Assembly: GCF_005233875.1 (NCBI RefSeq)
Contig: NZ_SZPZ01000007.1
Location: forward strand, 211,287 to 275,286
DNA: 64,000 bases
Origin: Kribbella jiaozuonensis
GTDB taxonomy: Bacteria > Actinomycetota > Actinomycetes > Propionibacteriales > Kribbellaceae
Direction: 5' to 3'
Numbering within the stretch: position 1 is the stretch's first letter; each line of letters opens with the position of its first letter. A model generated the notes under the pieces. It had not been told where the DNA came from. It made no database searches and saw only the letters and a program-made list of their open reading frames with translations. Shown here piece after piece: positions 23,365 through 31,564 of the stretch. Both the position numbers and the translations under genes were made by a program.

Positions 23365-24744
23365 GTGCCTTCGACATCGGATCTGGCGGCGACGCTCGCA
23401 CACGATCAGGCCGTCGGGCGGCTGCGGGAGTCGTACGAGCGCATCCCGCAGGGCGACCCGGTCCGGCTGGCGAAGCGCTCTTCGAACCTGTTCCGGCCGC
23501 GAACCGAGCTCGACCGGCCCGGCCTGGACGTATCCAAGCTGACCGGCGTGATCAGCGTCGACCCGGCCGCCCGGACCGCCGACGTCCAGGGCATGTGCAC
23601 CTACGAGGACCTGGTCGCGGCGACCCTGCCGTACGGGCTGACGCCGATGGTCGTGCCGCAGCTGAAGACGATCACGCTCGGCGGCGCGGTGACCGGGCTC
23701 GGCATCGAGTCGTCGTCGTTCCGGGCCGGCCTGCCGCACGAGTCGGTGCTCGAGCTCGACATCCTCACCGGCGCCGGCGACCTCGTCACCGCGCGCCCGG
23801 ACGGTGAGCACACGGACCTGTTCCGGATGTTCCCGAACTCGTACGGCACGCTCGGGTACGCGACCCGGCTGCGGATCGAGCTCGACAAGATCTCGCCGTA
23901 CGTCGCGCTCCGGCACGTGCGACTCGGGCTCGACGAGCTGGCTCCGGCGATCGACCAGATCGTTGCCTCCAGCACGTACGACGGCGAGCCGGTGCACTTC
24001 GTCGACGGGGTCGTGTTCAGCCCGGCCGAGGCGTACCTGACGTTCGGCCGCAACAGCGACGCCGCCACCCGGACCAGCGACTACACCGGCCAGCAGATCT
24101 TCTACCGCTCGATCCAGCAGCGGCAGCAGGACTTCCTCACCGCGCACGACTACCTGTGGCGGTGGGACACCGACTGGTTCTGGTGTTCCGCGGCCTTCGG
24201 CGCGCAGCAGCCCGTCGTACGACGGTTGTGGCCTCGACGCTGGCGGCGGAGCGACGTGTTCCACAAGATCGTCGGCTTCGAGAACCGGCACGGTTGGATG
24301 GCAGGTCTGAACCGGCGCCGCGGGCAGCCGGATCGTGAGCGGGTCGTCCAGGATGTGGAGATCCCGGTCGAGCGGCTGGAGGACTTCCTGCGCTGGTTCG
24401 ACGCCGAGGTGGGTATGCGGCCGGTCTGGCTGTGCCCGCTGCGGCTCCGGGGGTCCGCGGCCTGGCCTTTGTATCCACTCTCGCCCGGCGAGACGTACGT
24501 GAACGTCGGCTTCTGGGGCACCGTGCCGATCGCCCCCGGCGCCTCCGACGGCGATGTCAACCGTCGCATCGAGGCGGCCGTGACCGAGTTCGGCGGGCAC
24601 AAGTCGCTGTACTCCGACGCCTACTACGACCGAGACACCTTCGACCGGCTCTACAACGTCGCAGCGCTGGCCGAGGTGAAGAAACGCTACGACCCGGATG
24701 CCCGGCTCACCGGGCTCTACGAGAAGGCGGTGACGCGCCGATGA
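23365..24744 (+). CDS. FAD-binding oxidoreductase, 10-methyl fatty-acid reductase-like (BfaA/TmsA type)
   Basis: 459 residues. An FAD_binding_4 protein: LTGVISVDPAARTADVQGMCTYEDL (nucleotide-binding start), MVVPQLKTITLGGAVTGLGIESSSFR with the FAD-pyrophosphate motif, and PNSYGTLGYATRLRIEL. In mycobacteria and relatives the homologous gene lies directly before a cyclopropane-synthase-like methyltransferase, and together they make 10-methyl fatty acids such as tuberculostearate. The gene order and ATGA overlap are the same here. Start is GTG 23365; the upstream frame is antisense to the dehydrogenase and was not used. The specific product is inference from family and context. Confidence 0.85.
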   Translation: MPSTSDLAATLAHDQAVGRLRESYERIPQGDPVRLAKRSSNLFRPRTELDRPGLDVSKLTGVISVDPAARTADVQGMCTYEDLVAATLPYGLTPMVVPQLKTITLGGAVTGLGIESSSFRAGLPHESVLELDILTGAGDLVTARPDGEHTDLFRMFPNSYGTLGYATRLRIELDKISPYVALRHVRLGLDELAPAIDQIVASSTYDGEPVHFVDGVVFSPAEAYLTFGRNSDAATRTSDYTGQQIFYRSIQQRQQDFLTAHDYLWRWDTDWFWCSAAFGAQQPVVRRLWPRRWRRSDVFHKIVGFENRHGWMAGLNRRRGQPDRERVVQDVEIPVERLEDFLRWFDAEVGMRPVWLCPLRLRGSAAWPLYPLSPGETYVNVGFWGTVPIAPGASDGDVNRRIEAAVTEFGGHKSLYSDAYYDRDTFDRLYNVAALAEVKKRYDPDARLTGLYEKAVTRR

Positions 24745-26027
24745 CGACGCTCGCACATCAGGTTTCGATCGCTGATGCCCTCACCACTGTGCTCCCCGAC
24801 GGGCTCCCGTTCCGCTTCACGGCGTACGACGGCAGCGCGGCCGGACCGGAGGACTCGCAGATCCACATGCACCTGGCCACCGAGCGCGGGTTGTCGTACA
24901 TCCTGACCGCGCCCGGCGACCTCGGCATGGTCCGTGCGTACGTGATGGGCGACCTGGAGATCACCGGCGTCCACCCCGGCAACCCGTACGAGCTGATGCG
25001 GCTGATCCTCGACAGCTTCCACTTCCAGCGGCCGTCCGCCGCGGAGGCGCTGCGGATCGTCCGCGGTCTCGGCTGGAGCCACCTGAAGCCGCCGCCTCCC
25101 CCGCCGCAGGAGCATCTGCCGAAGTGGCGCCGTACGTTCGAGGGGCTGCGGCACTCGAAGGCGCGGGACAAGTCCGCGATCCACCACCACTACGACGTGT
25201 CGAACACGTTCTACGAGTGGGTGCTCGGGCCGTCGATGACGTACACGTGCGCTGTCTACCCGACGGCTGACGCGACGCTGGAAGAGGCGCAGTACGAGAA
25301 GTACGACCTGGTCGCGCGGAAGCTCGACCTGAAGCCGGGGATGCGGCTGCTCGACGTCGGCTGCGGCTGGGGCGGGATGGTCCGGCACGCGGCGCGCGAG
25401 TACGGCGTACAGGCGCTCGGCGTGACGTTGTCGGCGGCGCAGGCGGAGTGGGGTGCCGCCAAGATCAAGGAAGACGGGCTGGAGGACCGGGCCGAGGTGC
25501 GGTACCTCGACTACCGCGACGTACCCGAGCGGGACTTCGACGTGGTCAGCTCGATCGGCCTGACCGAGCACATCGGCGTACGGAACTACCCGTCGTACTT
25601 CGGGTTCCTGCTGGACCGGCTGAAGCCGGGCGGCCGGCTGCTCAACCACTGCATCACCCGGCCGGACAACCGCTTCCGCCACACCGGCGCGTTCATCGAC
25701 CGCTACATCTTCCCCGACGGCGAGCTGATCGGCTCCGGCCGCATCATCGCCGAGGCCCAGGACGCGGGCTTCGAGGTCCGCCACGAGGAGAACCTGCGCG
25801 AGCACTACGCCCTCACGCTGGCCGCCTGGAACGACAACCTCGAAGCCCACTGGGACGAGGCCGTCGCCGAGGTCGGCCCCGCCACCGCCAAGATTTGGGG
25901 CCTCTACCTCGCCGCCAGCCGCGCCGGCTTCGAACACAACACCATCCAGCTCCACCAGGTCCTCGCGGTGAAGCCCGACGAGCGCGGCAACTCGCACTTC
26001 CCCCTCCGACCCACCTGGGGAAGCTGA
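24741..26027 (+). CDS. cyclopropane-fatty-acid synthase-like methyltransferase (BfaB/TmsB type)
   Basis: 428 residues. SAM-dependent methyltransferase acting on unsaturated acyl chains of phospholipid. After an N-terminal extension comes a family-typical HHHYDVSNTFYEWVLG (about 148-163), MTYTCAVYP, motif I RLLDVGCGWGGM (about 202-213) and SSIGLTEHIGVRNYPSYF. The N-terminal 140 residues contain a proline run (HLKPPPPPPQE). The gene overlaps the FAD reductase by 4 bases (ATGA). In the proposed pathway this enzyme adds methyl to oleate-type chains to give a methylene intermediate that the reductase converts to 10-methyl acyl. Confidence 0.9.
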   Translation: MTTLAHQVSIADALTTVLPDGLPFRFTAYDGSAAGPEDSQIHMHLATERGLSYILTAPGDLGMVRAYVMGDLEITGVHPGNPYELMRLILDSFHFQRPSAAEALRIVRGLGWSHLKPPPPPPQEHLPKWRRTFEGLRHSKARDKSAIHHHYDVSNTFYEWVLGPSMTYTCAVYPTADATLEEAQYEKYDLVARKLDLKPGMRLLDVGCGWGGMVRHAAREYGVQALGVTLSAAQAEWGAAKIKEDGLEDRAEVRYLDYRDVPERDFDVVSSIGLTEHIGVRNYPSYFGFLLDRLKPGGRLLNHCITRPDNRFRHTGAFIDRYIFPDGELIGSGRIIAEAQDAGFEVRHEENLREHYALTLAAWNDNLEAHWDEAVAEVGPATAKIWGLYLAASRAGFEHNTIQLHQVLAVKPDERGNSHFPLRPTWGS

Positions 26028-26037
26028 ACCATTCGTT

Positions 26038-26065
26038 GACCTGCGGTGTAGTAAGTAGGCAGGTC
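26038..26065 (+). repeat. inverted repeat in the leader of the LppZ-like gene
   Basis: GACCTGC (26038-26044) and GCAGGTC (26059-26065), with GTAGTAAGTAG between, end 5 bases before the GGAGGAG ribosome site. A similarly built element lies ahead of the stress-protein gene at 27207-27240. It could be an operator or an RNA stem. Confidence 0.5.
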
Positions 26066-26082
26066 TAACGGAGGAGATTGGC

Positions 26083-27183
26083 GTGCGCGGTCGGGCTGCT
26101 GTGGTGGTTGCGGCGTTGACGTTGGTGAGTGGGTGCTCGGAGGCGACTCCGAGCAGTTCGGGGTCTACTTCGGCGCCGCCGAGCAGTGCGAGCACGGTTG
26201 GTGGGCCGGCGGCGGTGACGTTGACGGTGGCCTCGACGGTGGCGACCGGGATCGAGGTGCCGTGGGGGCTGGCGTTCCTGCCGGACAAGAGTGCGTTGGT
26301 GGCGGAGCGCGACTCGGGGAAGGTCAAGCGGATCGCCGGTGGGCAGGTGTCGGAGGTCGGCACGGTCGATGACGTGAAGTCCTCGTCCGAGGGTGGGCTG
26401 CTGGGGCTGGCGGTGGATCCGGGGTACCCGGGCAAGCCGTACATCTACGCGTACTACTCGGGCGGGGACGACAACCGGATCGCGCGGATCACGTACCAGG
26501 ACGGGAAGCTGTCCGACCAGCAGGTGATCCTCGAGGGGATCCCGAAGGCGGCGATCCACAACGGCGGGCGGCTGCGGTTCGGGCCGGACGGATTCCTGTA
26601 CGCCGGGACCGGGGACGGCTCGGACCGGCCGAACTCGCAGGACGACAACTCGCTCGGCGGCAAGATCCTGCGGATCACCACCGACGGGAAGGCTGCGCCG
26701 GGGAACCCGGACGGGCGGGTGTGGATCACCAAGGGGCATCGGAACGTGCAGGGGCTCGCATTCGACGGGAACCAGCTGTACGCCGCGGAGTTCGGGCAGA
26801 ACACCTGGGACGAGCTGAACGTGATCACCCCCGGCTCGAACTACGGCTGGCCGGCCGCGGAGGGGATCAGTCAGCTGGACGGGATGACCGATCCGATCGC
26901 GCAGTGGCACACGGCCGACGCGTCGCCGTCGGGGATCGCGTTCGCGCAGGGGCACATCTTCATGGCGTCGCTGCGCGGGGAGCGGCTGTGGGCGATACCA
27001 GTTGCCGACGGCAAGCGAATTGGCGAGCCGCAGGCGTTCTTCACCAACAAGTACGGGCGGTTGCGTACGGTCGAGGTGGCGCCGGACGGGTCGTTGTGGG
27101 TGACGACGTCGAACACCGACGGCCGCGGGCAGCCGCGGGACGGCGACGACCGGATTCTGCGCGTGACTATCGGCACGTCTTAG
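26083..27183 (+). CDS. lipoprotein, sorbosone/glucose dehydrogenase-type beta-propeller (LppZ-like)
   Basis: 366 residues. The N-terminus has a lipoprotein signal with lipobox LVSGC (Cys22), so it is membrane-anchored outside. A Ser/Thr/Pro linker leads into the soluble quinoprotein glucose-dehydrogenase fold: GLAFLPDKSALVAERDSGKV, EGGLLGLAVDPGY, HNGGRLRFGPDGFLYAGTGDG, and KGHRNVQGLAFD. The residues resemble the GSDH family, but I do not assign PQQ use. The mycobacterial LppZ lies in the corresponding place between ilvB and gatB. Start GTG 26083 has GGAGGAG 7 bases upstream. Confidence 0.87.
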   Translation: MRGRAAVVVAALTLVSGCSEATPSSSGSTSAPPSSASTVGGPAAVTLTVASTVATGIEVPWGLAFLPDKSALVAERDSGKVKRIAGGQVSEVGTVDDVKSSSEGGLLGLAVDPGYPGKPYIYAYYSGGDDNRIARITYQDGKLSDQQVILEGIPKAAIHNGGRLRFGPDGFLYAGTGDGSDRPNSQDDNSLGGKILRITTDGKAAPGNPDGRVWITKGHRNVQGLAFDGNQLYAAEFGQNTWDELNVITPGSNYGWPAAEGISQLDGMTDPIAQWHTADASPSGIAFAQGHIFMASLRGERLWAIPVADGKRIGEPQAFFTNKYGRLRTVEVAPDGSLWVTTSNTDGRGQPRDGDDRILRVTIGTS

Positions 27184-27206
27184 GTCGTCAACCGTTTCAA
27201 GTCTTG

Positions 27207-27240
27207 GGTCGTCTGGTACTTGTGAAGTAAGCAGACGACC
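27207..27240 (+). repeat. inverted repeat in the leader of the YflT-like gene
   Basis: Perfect 9-bp arms GGTCGTCTG (27207-27215) and CAGACGACC (27232-27240), with AGTAAG in the 16-base loop. The repeat is directly followed by the ribosome site (GAGGAGGAG). Layout and AGTAAG echo the element at 26038-26065. Confidence 0.55.
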
Positions 27241-27256
27241 TGAGGAGGAGATCGGT

Positions 27257-27781
27257 ATGCGGACCGGCCAGGGGCCCGGCGTTCCCAGCAGTGTGATCGC
27301 TGCGGTGAGCACCTACGAGGATGCTCAGCGGACAGTGGATTACCTGCGAAGTTACGGGATGGACGCGGCCCGCCTGGAGGTGGTCGGCGCCGGACTCCGC
27401 CAAGCAACCAGACACCGGACCGTCCCGGTCGCACGGCTCGCGGGCGTGGGCGCGCTGAAGGGCGCGGCCCTCGGCGTACTCGCGGCCGTCTTCACCACGC
27501 TGGTCGCCGAGACGACGCTCAACGGTCTGGCCGTCGTGGTCTGGGGCTTCGTGTACGGCGTGATCGTCGGGCTGCTCTGGGGTCTGTTCCGCGGCCTCAT
27601 CCGCAACCGCCCCGAGGCGACCATCACCCAGACCCTCCCCACCAGCTACGAGGTCCGCTGCCCCACCGACGACCTACCCGTAGCCCAAACCCTCCTCGCC
27701 GACGCTGCCGACGTAGAAGACGGCCGAGTCGAACGCGAAGTCATCGCGAACGCCACCACAGAACACAAGAACGCCGCCTAA
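27257..27781 (+). CDS. general stress protein 17M-like (YflT-domain) membrane protein
   Basis: 174 residues. The N-terminal part (VIAAVSTYEDAQRTVDYLRSYGMDAARLEVVG) is the YflT/GSP17M-like beta-alpha domain. Two hydrophobic helices follow (about 75-95 and 97-115), including WGFVYGVIVGLLWGLFRG. It probably sits in the inner membrane as a stress-related protein of unknown biochemistry. Start ATG has GAGGAGGAG upstream. The inverted repeat just before it may regulate expression. The coding strand becomes C-ending at third positions downstream, unlike the lppZ-like gene before it. Confidence 0.75.
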   Translation: MRTGQGPGVPSSVIAAVSTYEDAQRTVDYLRSYGMDAARLEVVGAGLRQATRHRTVPVARLAGVGALKGAALGVLAAVFTTLVAETTLNGLAVVVWGFVYGVIVGLLWGLFRGLIRNRPEATITQTLPTSYEVRCPTDDLPVAQTLLADAADVEDGRVEREVIANATTEHKNAA

Positions 27782-27787
27782 AAAGCA

Positions 27788-27814
27788 CCCGCCCCTCGCT
27801 CCGCTCGGGGCGGG
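27788..27814 (+). terminator. terminator of the YflT-like gene
   Basis: An 8-bp perfect stem CCCGCCCC / GGGGCGGG with an 11-base loop, 6 bases after the stop. No T-run follows. Confidence 0.5.
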
Positions 27815-27815
27815 G

Positions 27816-28020
27816 GTGGGTGCTGAGCCGCGCAAGCGGTGGGGTGGTGTGTGCCCGGTGGGCGCTCGGGGCGCCGGAGCGGGGTGGGCGTGATGAGCCG
27901 CACCAGGTGCCGGGGTGGTGCGCCCCGTGGGGGCGCTCGGGGCGGGGGTCGGTGATGAGCCGCGCCGGGTGCGGGGGGCGCCCGGTGGGCGTGTGCGGAC
28001 TCGTCGGACCCGGTGGGCGT
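27816..28020. repeat. imperfect GC-rich tandem repeats between the stress gene and gatB
   Basis: About three copies of a 62-70 base unit built on GAGCCGC..GGTG..CCCGGTGGGCG (copies anchored at 27825, 27895 and 27957). No gene, Shine-Dalgarno or codon bias is convincing in any frame. The region is very G-rich on the plus strand. Confidence 0.55.
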
Positions 28021-28022
28021 GT

Positions 28023-28050
28023 GCGGGGTCGCCGGAGTCGGCGACCCCGC
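28023..28050 (-). terminator. terminator of gatCAB
   Basis: A perfect 12-bp inverted repeat (GCGGGGTCGCCG / CGGCGACCCCGC) with a GAGT loop, 9 bases after the gatB stop on the minus strand. No T-run is needed for such a strong GC stem in actinobacteria. Confidence 0.75.
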
Positions 28051-28059
28051 ACGCGGGTG

Positions 28060-29556
28060 TTAGATGCCCAGCTTTTCGATCAGGAGTTGGCGGACCTTGG
28101 CGGCGTCTGCCTGGCCTCGCATGTCTTTCATGACGGCGCCGATGAGGGCGCCGGCGGCGGCTGGTTTGCCGGAGTTGACCTTTTCGACGACGTTGGGGTT
28201 GGCGGCGATGGCTCGGTCGATGGCTTCGAGCAGGGCCGAGTCGTCGGAGACGAGGGCGAGACCGCGCTTCTCGATGATCTCCGCCGGCGTACCCTCGCCG
28301 GCCAGCAGGCCCTCGAAGACCTGACGCGCCAGCTTGTCGTTCAGCGTGCCTTCGTCCACCAACTTCTGGACCTCAGCGACCTGCACCGGGCCGACGCCCA
28401 GCGCGTCCAGGTCCTGACCCGACTCGTTCGCAGAACGAGCCAGCTCACCCAGCCACCACTTCTTCGCAGCAGCCGGCGTCACCCCGAGCTCGATCGTCGC
28501 CACGATCGGCTCGAGCGCGTTGCCGTTGATGACGTCGCGCATCTCGAGGTCGGTGAAACCCCACTCCTCCTGCAGCCGGACCCGCCGCAGCGAAGGCGCC
28601 TCGGGCAGCGTCGCGCGGATCTCCTCGACCCACTCACGCGACGGCGCGACCGGCACCAGGTCGGGCTCCGGGAAGTACCGGTAGTCCTCGGCGTCGGACT
28701 TCTCCCGCCCGGACGTCGTGATGCCGGTGTCCTCGTGCCAGTGCCGCGTCTCCTGCACGACCTTCCCGCCGGACGACAGCACCGCCGCCTGCCGGGTGAT
28801 CTCGTACGTCACCGCACGCTCGACCGACCGGAACGAGTTCACGTTCTTCGTCTCGGTCCGCGTGCCCAGCACCGACGACCCGCGCGGCTTCAGCGACACG
28901 TTCGCGTCGCAGCGCAGCGAGCCCTGGTCCATCCGCACGTCGGACACGTCGAGCGCGAGCAGCAGGTCACGCAGCATGCTCACGTACGCCCGCGCGACCG
29001 CAGCCGCCTTCTCCCCCGGCACCTCGATCGTCTTCGTGACGATCTCGATCAGCGGGATACCGGCGCGGTTGTAGTCGACCAGCGAGTGTGAGGCGCCGTG
29101 GATGCGACCGGTCGCGCCACCGATGTGGGTGGACTTGCCGGTGTCCTCCTCCATGTGCGCGCGCTCGATCTCGATCCGGTACGTCTCGCCGTCGACGACG
29201 ACCTCGGTCCAGCCGTTGAACGCGATCGGCTCGTCGTACTGCGAGGTCTGGAAGTTCTTCGGCATGTCCGGGTAGAAGTAGTTCTTCCGGGCGAACCGGC
29301 ACCACTCGGCGATCTCGCAGTTCAGCGCCAGGCCGATCTTGATCGCCGACTCGACGCCGCGGGCGTTCACCACCGGCAGCGCGCCCGGCAGACCGAGGCA
29401 GACCGGGCAGGTCTGCGTGTTCGGCGGCGCGCCGAACTCGGTCGGGCAGCCGCAGAACATCTTCGACTTCGTGTTCAGCTCGACGTGGACTTCCAGACCC
29501 ATGACCGGGTCGTACTGCGTCAAAGCGTCATTGATTTCGAGAACATCAGCGGTCAT
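28060..29556 (-). CDS. gatB: aspartyl/glutamyl-tRNA(Asn/Gln) amidotransferase subunit B
   Basis: 498 residues. The kinase/tRNA-binding subunit that phosphorylates the misacylated Glu-tRNA(Gln) or Asp-tRNA(Asn) before amidation. GLEVHVELNTKSKMFCGCPTEFG starts the cradle domain. The zinc cysteines are in MFCGCPTEFG...TQTCPVCLGLPG. The C-terminal YqeY-like tail domain ends with VRQLLIEKLGI. I use ATG 29556 (MTADVLEIND), whose codons overlap the gatA stop (ATGA). The last gene of gatC-gatA-gatB. Confidence 0.97.
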   Translation of the reverse strand: MTADVLEINDALTQYDPVMGLEVHVELNTKSKMFCGCPTEFGAPPNTQTCPVCLGLPGALPVVNARGVESAIKIGLALNCEIAEWCRFARKNYFYPDMPKNFQTSQYDEPIAFNGWTEVVVDGETYRIEIERAHMEEDTGKSTHIGGATGRIHGASHSLVDYNRAGIPLIEIVTKTIEVPGEKAAAVARAYVSMLRDLLLALDVSDVRMDQGSLRCDANVSLKPRGSSVLGTRTETKNVNSFRSVERAVTYEITRQAAVLSSGGKVVQETRHWHEDTGITTSGREKSDAEDYRYFPEPDLVPVAPSREWVEEIRATLPEAPSLRRVRLQEEWGFTDLEMRDVINGNALEPIVATIELGVTPAAAKKWWLGELARSANESGQDLDALGVGPVQVAEVQKLVDEGTLNDKLARQVFEGLLAGEGTPAEIIEKRGLALVSDDSALLEAIDRAIAANPNVVEKVNSGKPAAAGALIGAVMKDMRGQADAAKVRQLLIEKLGI

Positions 29557-31058
29557 CGGGTCACCTCCAGCTCCGGAGCCTTCGTCATCAGTACGCCGCC
29601 CCACTGCTCGGCCAGCGCGGACTCCAGCGCGGCGCCGACCTGGTAGCACAGGTCGTCGCGCATCACCGGCGCCATCACGTGGAACCCGACCGGCATACCG
29701 TCCTCGTCGGCGAGACCGCACGGGAACGACGCTGCCGCGTTACCGGCCAGGTTGGACGGGATCGTGCAGAGGTCGTTCTTGTACATGGCGATCGGGTCGT
29801 CGATCCGGTCGCCGATCGCGAACGCGGTCGTCGGCGTCGCCGGCGAGACCAGTACGTCGACCTGCTCGTAGGCCTTGGTGAAGTCGCGGGCGATCAGCGT
29901 CCGCACCTTCTGTGCCTGGCCGTAGTACGCGTCGTAGTACCCGCTCGAGAGCGCGTGGGTGCCCAGGATAATGCGGCGCTTGACCTCGGCGCCGAAGCCG
30001 GCCTCGCGGGTCAGGCTCGTCACCTTCTCGGCGCTGTTCTCGCCGTTGTCGCCGACCCGCAGGCCGTACCGCATCGCGTCGAACTTGGCCAGGTTGGACG
30101 AGGCCTCGCTCGGCAGGATCAGGTAGTAAGCCGGCAACGCGTACTCGAAGTGCGGGCAGGAGACCTCGACCACCTCGGCGCCGAGCTTGGTGAGCAGCTC
30201 GACCGCCTCGTGGAAGCGCGCCTCGACACCCGGCTGGTATCCCTCGCCGCCGAGCTCCTTGACCACACCGATCCGCAGACCGGCGACATCGCCGTTGCGC
30301 GCGGCCTCCACGACGGCCGGGACCGGCTGGTTGATCGAGGTCGAGTCCATCGGGTCGTACCCGGCGATCGCCTCGTGCAGCAGCGCCGCGTCGAGCGTCG
30401 TCCGCGCACACGGACCGGGCGTGTCCAGCGACGACGCCAGCGCGATCAGCCCGTACCGCGAGGTGCCGCCGTACGTCGGCTTGACGCCGACCGTGCCGGT
30501 GAACGCACCCGGCTGGCGGATCGAGCCGCCGGTGTCGGTGCCGATCGCGAGCGGCGCCTCGTACGCCGAGATGGCCGCGGACGAACCGCCGCCGGAACCG
30601 CCCGGGATGCGGCCTAGGTCCCACGGGTTGTGGGTCGTGCCGTACGCCGAGTTCTCCGTGGAGGAGCCCATCGCGAACTCGTCCATGTTGGTCTTGCCGA
30701 GGATCACGATCCCGGCCGCCTTCAACCGCTTGACGACGGTCGAGTCGTACGGCGGCTTCCAGCCCTCGAGGATCTTCGAACCGGCCGTGGTCGGCACACC
30801 CTCCTGGGTGAGCACGTCCTTCAGCGCCAGCGGTACGCCGGCCAGCGGCGCGAGCTGCTCGCCCGCCGCCCGCTTCGTGTCGACCGCCTTCGCCTGCGCC
30901 AGTGCGCCCTCGGTGTCCACGTGCAGGAACGCGTGCACGTCACCGTCGACGGCGGCGATCCGGTCCAGATGGGCCTGGGTCACCTCGACCGAGCTGGCCT
31001 GCCCGGACGTCATCAGCTCCGCGAGCTCGGCCGCGGTCTTCCTGGTGAGATCTGACAT
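29553..31058 (-). CDS. gatA: aspartyl/glutamyl-tRNA(Asn/Gln) amidotransferase subunit A
   Basis: 501 residues. The glutaminase subunit, an amidase-signature enzyme that supplies ammonia to GatB. The Ser-cisSer-Lys triad is visible: Lys80 in LALKDVLT, Ser155 in GGSGGGSSAAI and Ser179 in GTDTGGSIRQP. The family pattern continues with GLIALASSLDTPGPCARTTLDAALL. Length is as expected. It starts one base after the gatC stop and overlaps gatB by 4 bases, so the three subunits are made in fixed proportion. Confidence 0.97.
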   Translation of the reverse strand: MSDLTRKTAAELAELMTSGQASSVEVTQAHLDRIAAVDGDVHAFLHVDTEGALAQAKAVDTKRAAGEQLAPLAGVPLALKDVLTQEGVPTTAGSKILEGWKPPYDSTVVKRLKAAGIVILGKTNMDEFAMGSSTENSAYGTTHNPWDLGRIPGGSGGGSSAAISAYEAPLAIGTDTGGSIRQPGAFTGTVGVKPTYGGTSRYGLIALASSLDTPGPCARTTLDAALLHEAIAGYDPMDSTSINQPVPAVVEAARNGDVAGLRIGVVKELGGEGYQPGVEARFHEAVELLTKLGAEVVEVSCPHFEYALPAYYLILPSEASSNLAKFDAMRYGLRVGDNGENSAEKVTSLTREAGFGAEVKRRIILGTHALSSGYYDAYYGQAQKVRTLIARDFTKAYEQVDVLVSPATPTTAFAIGDRIDDPIAMYKNDLCTIPSNLAGNAAASFPCGLADEDGMPVGFHVMAPVMRDDLCYQVGAALESALAEQWGGVLMTKAPELEVTR

Positions 31059-31059
31059 G

Positions 31060-31356
31060 TCAGTCCTCCTCCAGGATCCGCGGCACCCGGAAGCGCTGCT
31101 CCTCCTGGGCGGGCGCGCCGGAGAGCGCCTGCTCGGGCGTGAGGCACGGAACGTTCTCGTCCGCGCGCATCACGTTGGTCAGCGGCAGGGCGTGCGAGGT
31201 CGGCGGGATGTCGTCCGCCGCCACCTGGCTGACCTGTCCGACCAGTCCGATGATCTGGTCGAGCTGCGGCGCAAGGTGGTCGAGCTCGTCGTCGCTGAGC
31301 TCGATCCGCGCCAGTCGCGCCAGGTGCGCAACCTCTTCGCGGGTAATCGATGGCAT
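31060..31356 (-). CDS. gatC: aspartyl/glutamyl-tRNA(Asn/Gln) amidotransferase subunit C
   Basis: 98 residues. The small subunit that wraps around and stabilises GatA-GatB. ITREEVAHLARLARIELSDDELDHLAPQLDQII is the family opening and DVMRADENVPCLTPEQALSGAP-like NVMRADENVPCLTPEQALSG is the conserved C-terminal stretch. It is the first gene of the operon, one base ahead of gatA. No strong Shine-Dalgarno is visible upstream. Confidence 0.96.
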   Translation of the reverse strand: MPSITREEVAHLARLARIELSDDELDHLAPQLDQIIGLVGQVSQVAADDIPPTSHALPLTNVMRADENVPCLTPEQALSGAPAQEEQRFRVPRILEED

Positions 31357-31564
31357 GAACTATCCAATGGTTCGCAGGACTTCCGGGCGAAATCCTCCCG
31401 GCCCGGCCATCCTAGTGGCCGGTGATGACAGGTTCATTTCGCCGTCCCCGGCCTGTGGACAAGACCTCGATGAGATGGGCGCGCGTGTTTGTGGCTACCG
31501 CTCTGTAACATGGGCGGCGACAGGGCGTTACGCGCTTGGTGATCGGCTGGGAGATGATCGTTCG

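Noticed and set aside
23323..24756. minus-strand open frame over the FAD reductase gene
   Set aside because: No motif or ribosome site; it mirrors an established gene.
27785..28059. CRISPR array
   Set aside because: Repeats are imperfect, of uneven spacing and not separated by unique spacers; no cas gene is in the window.
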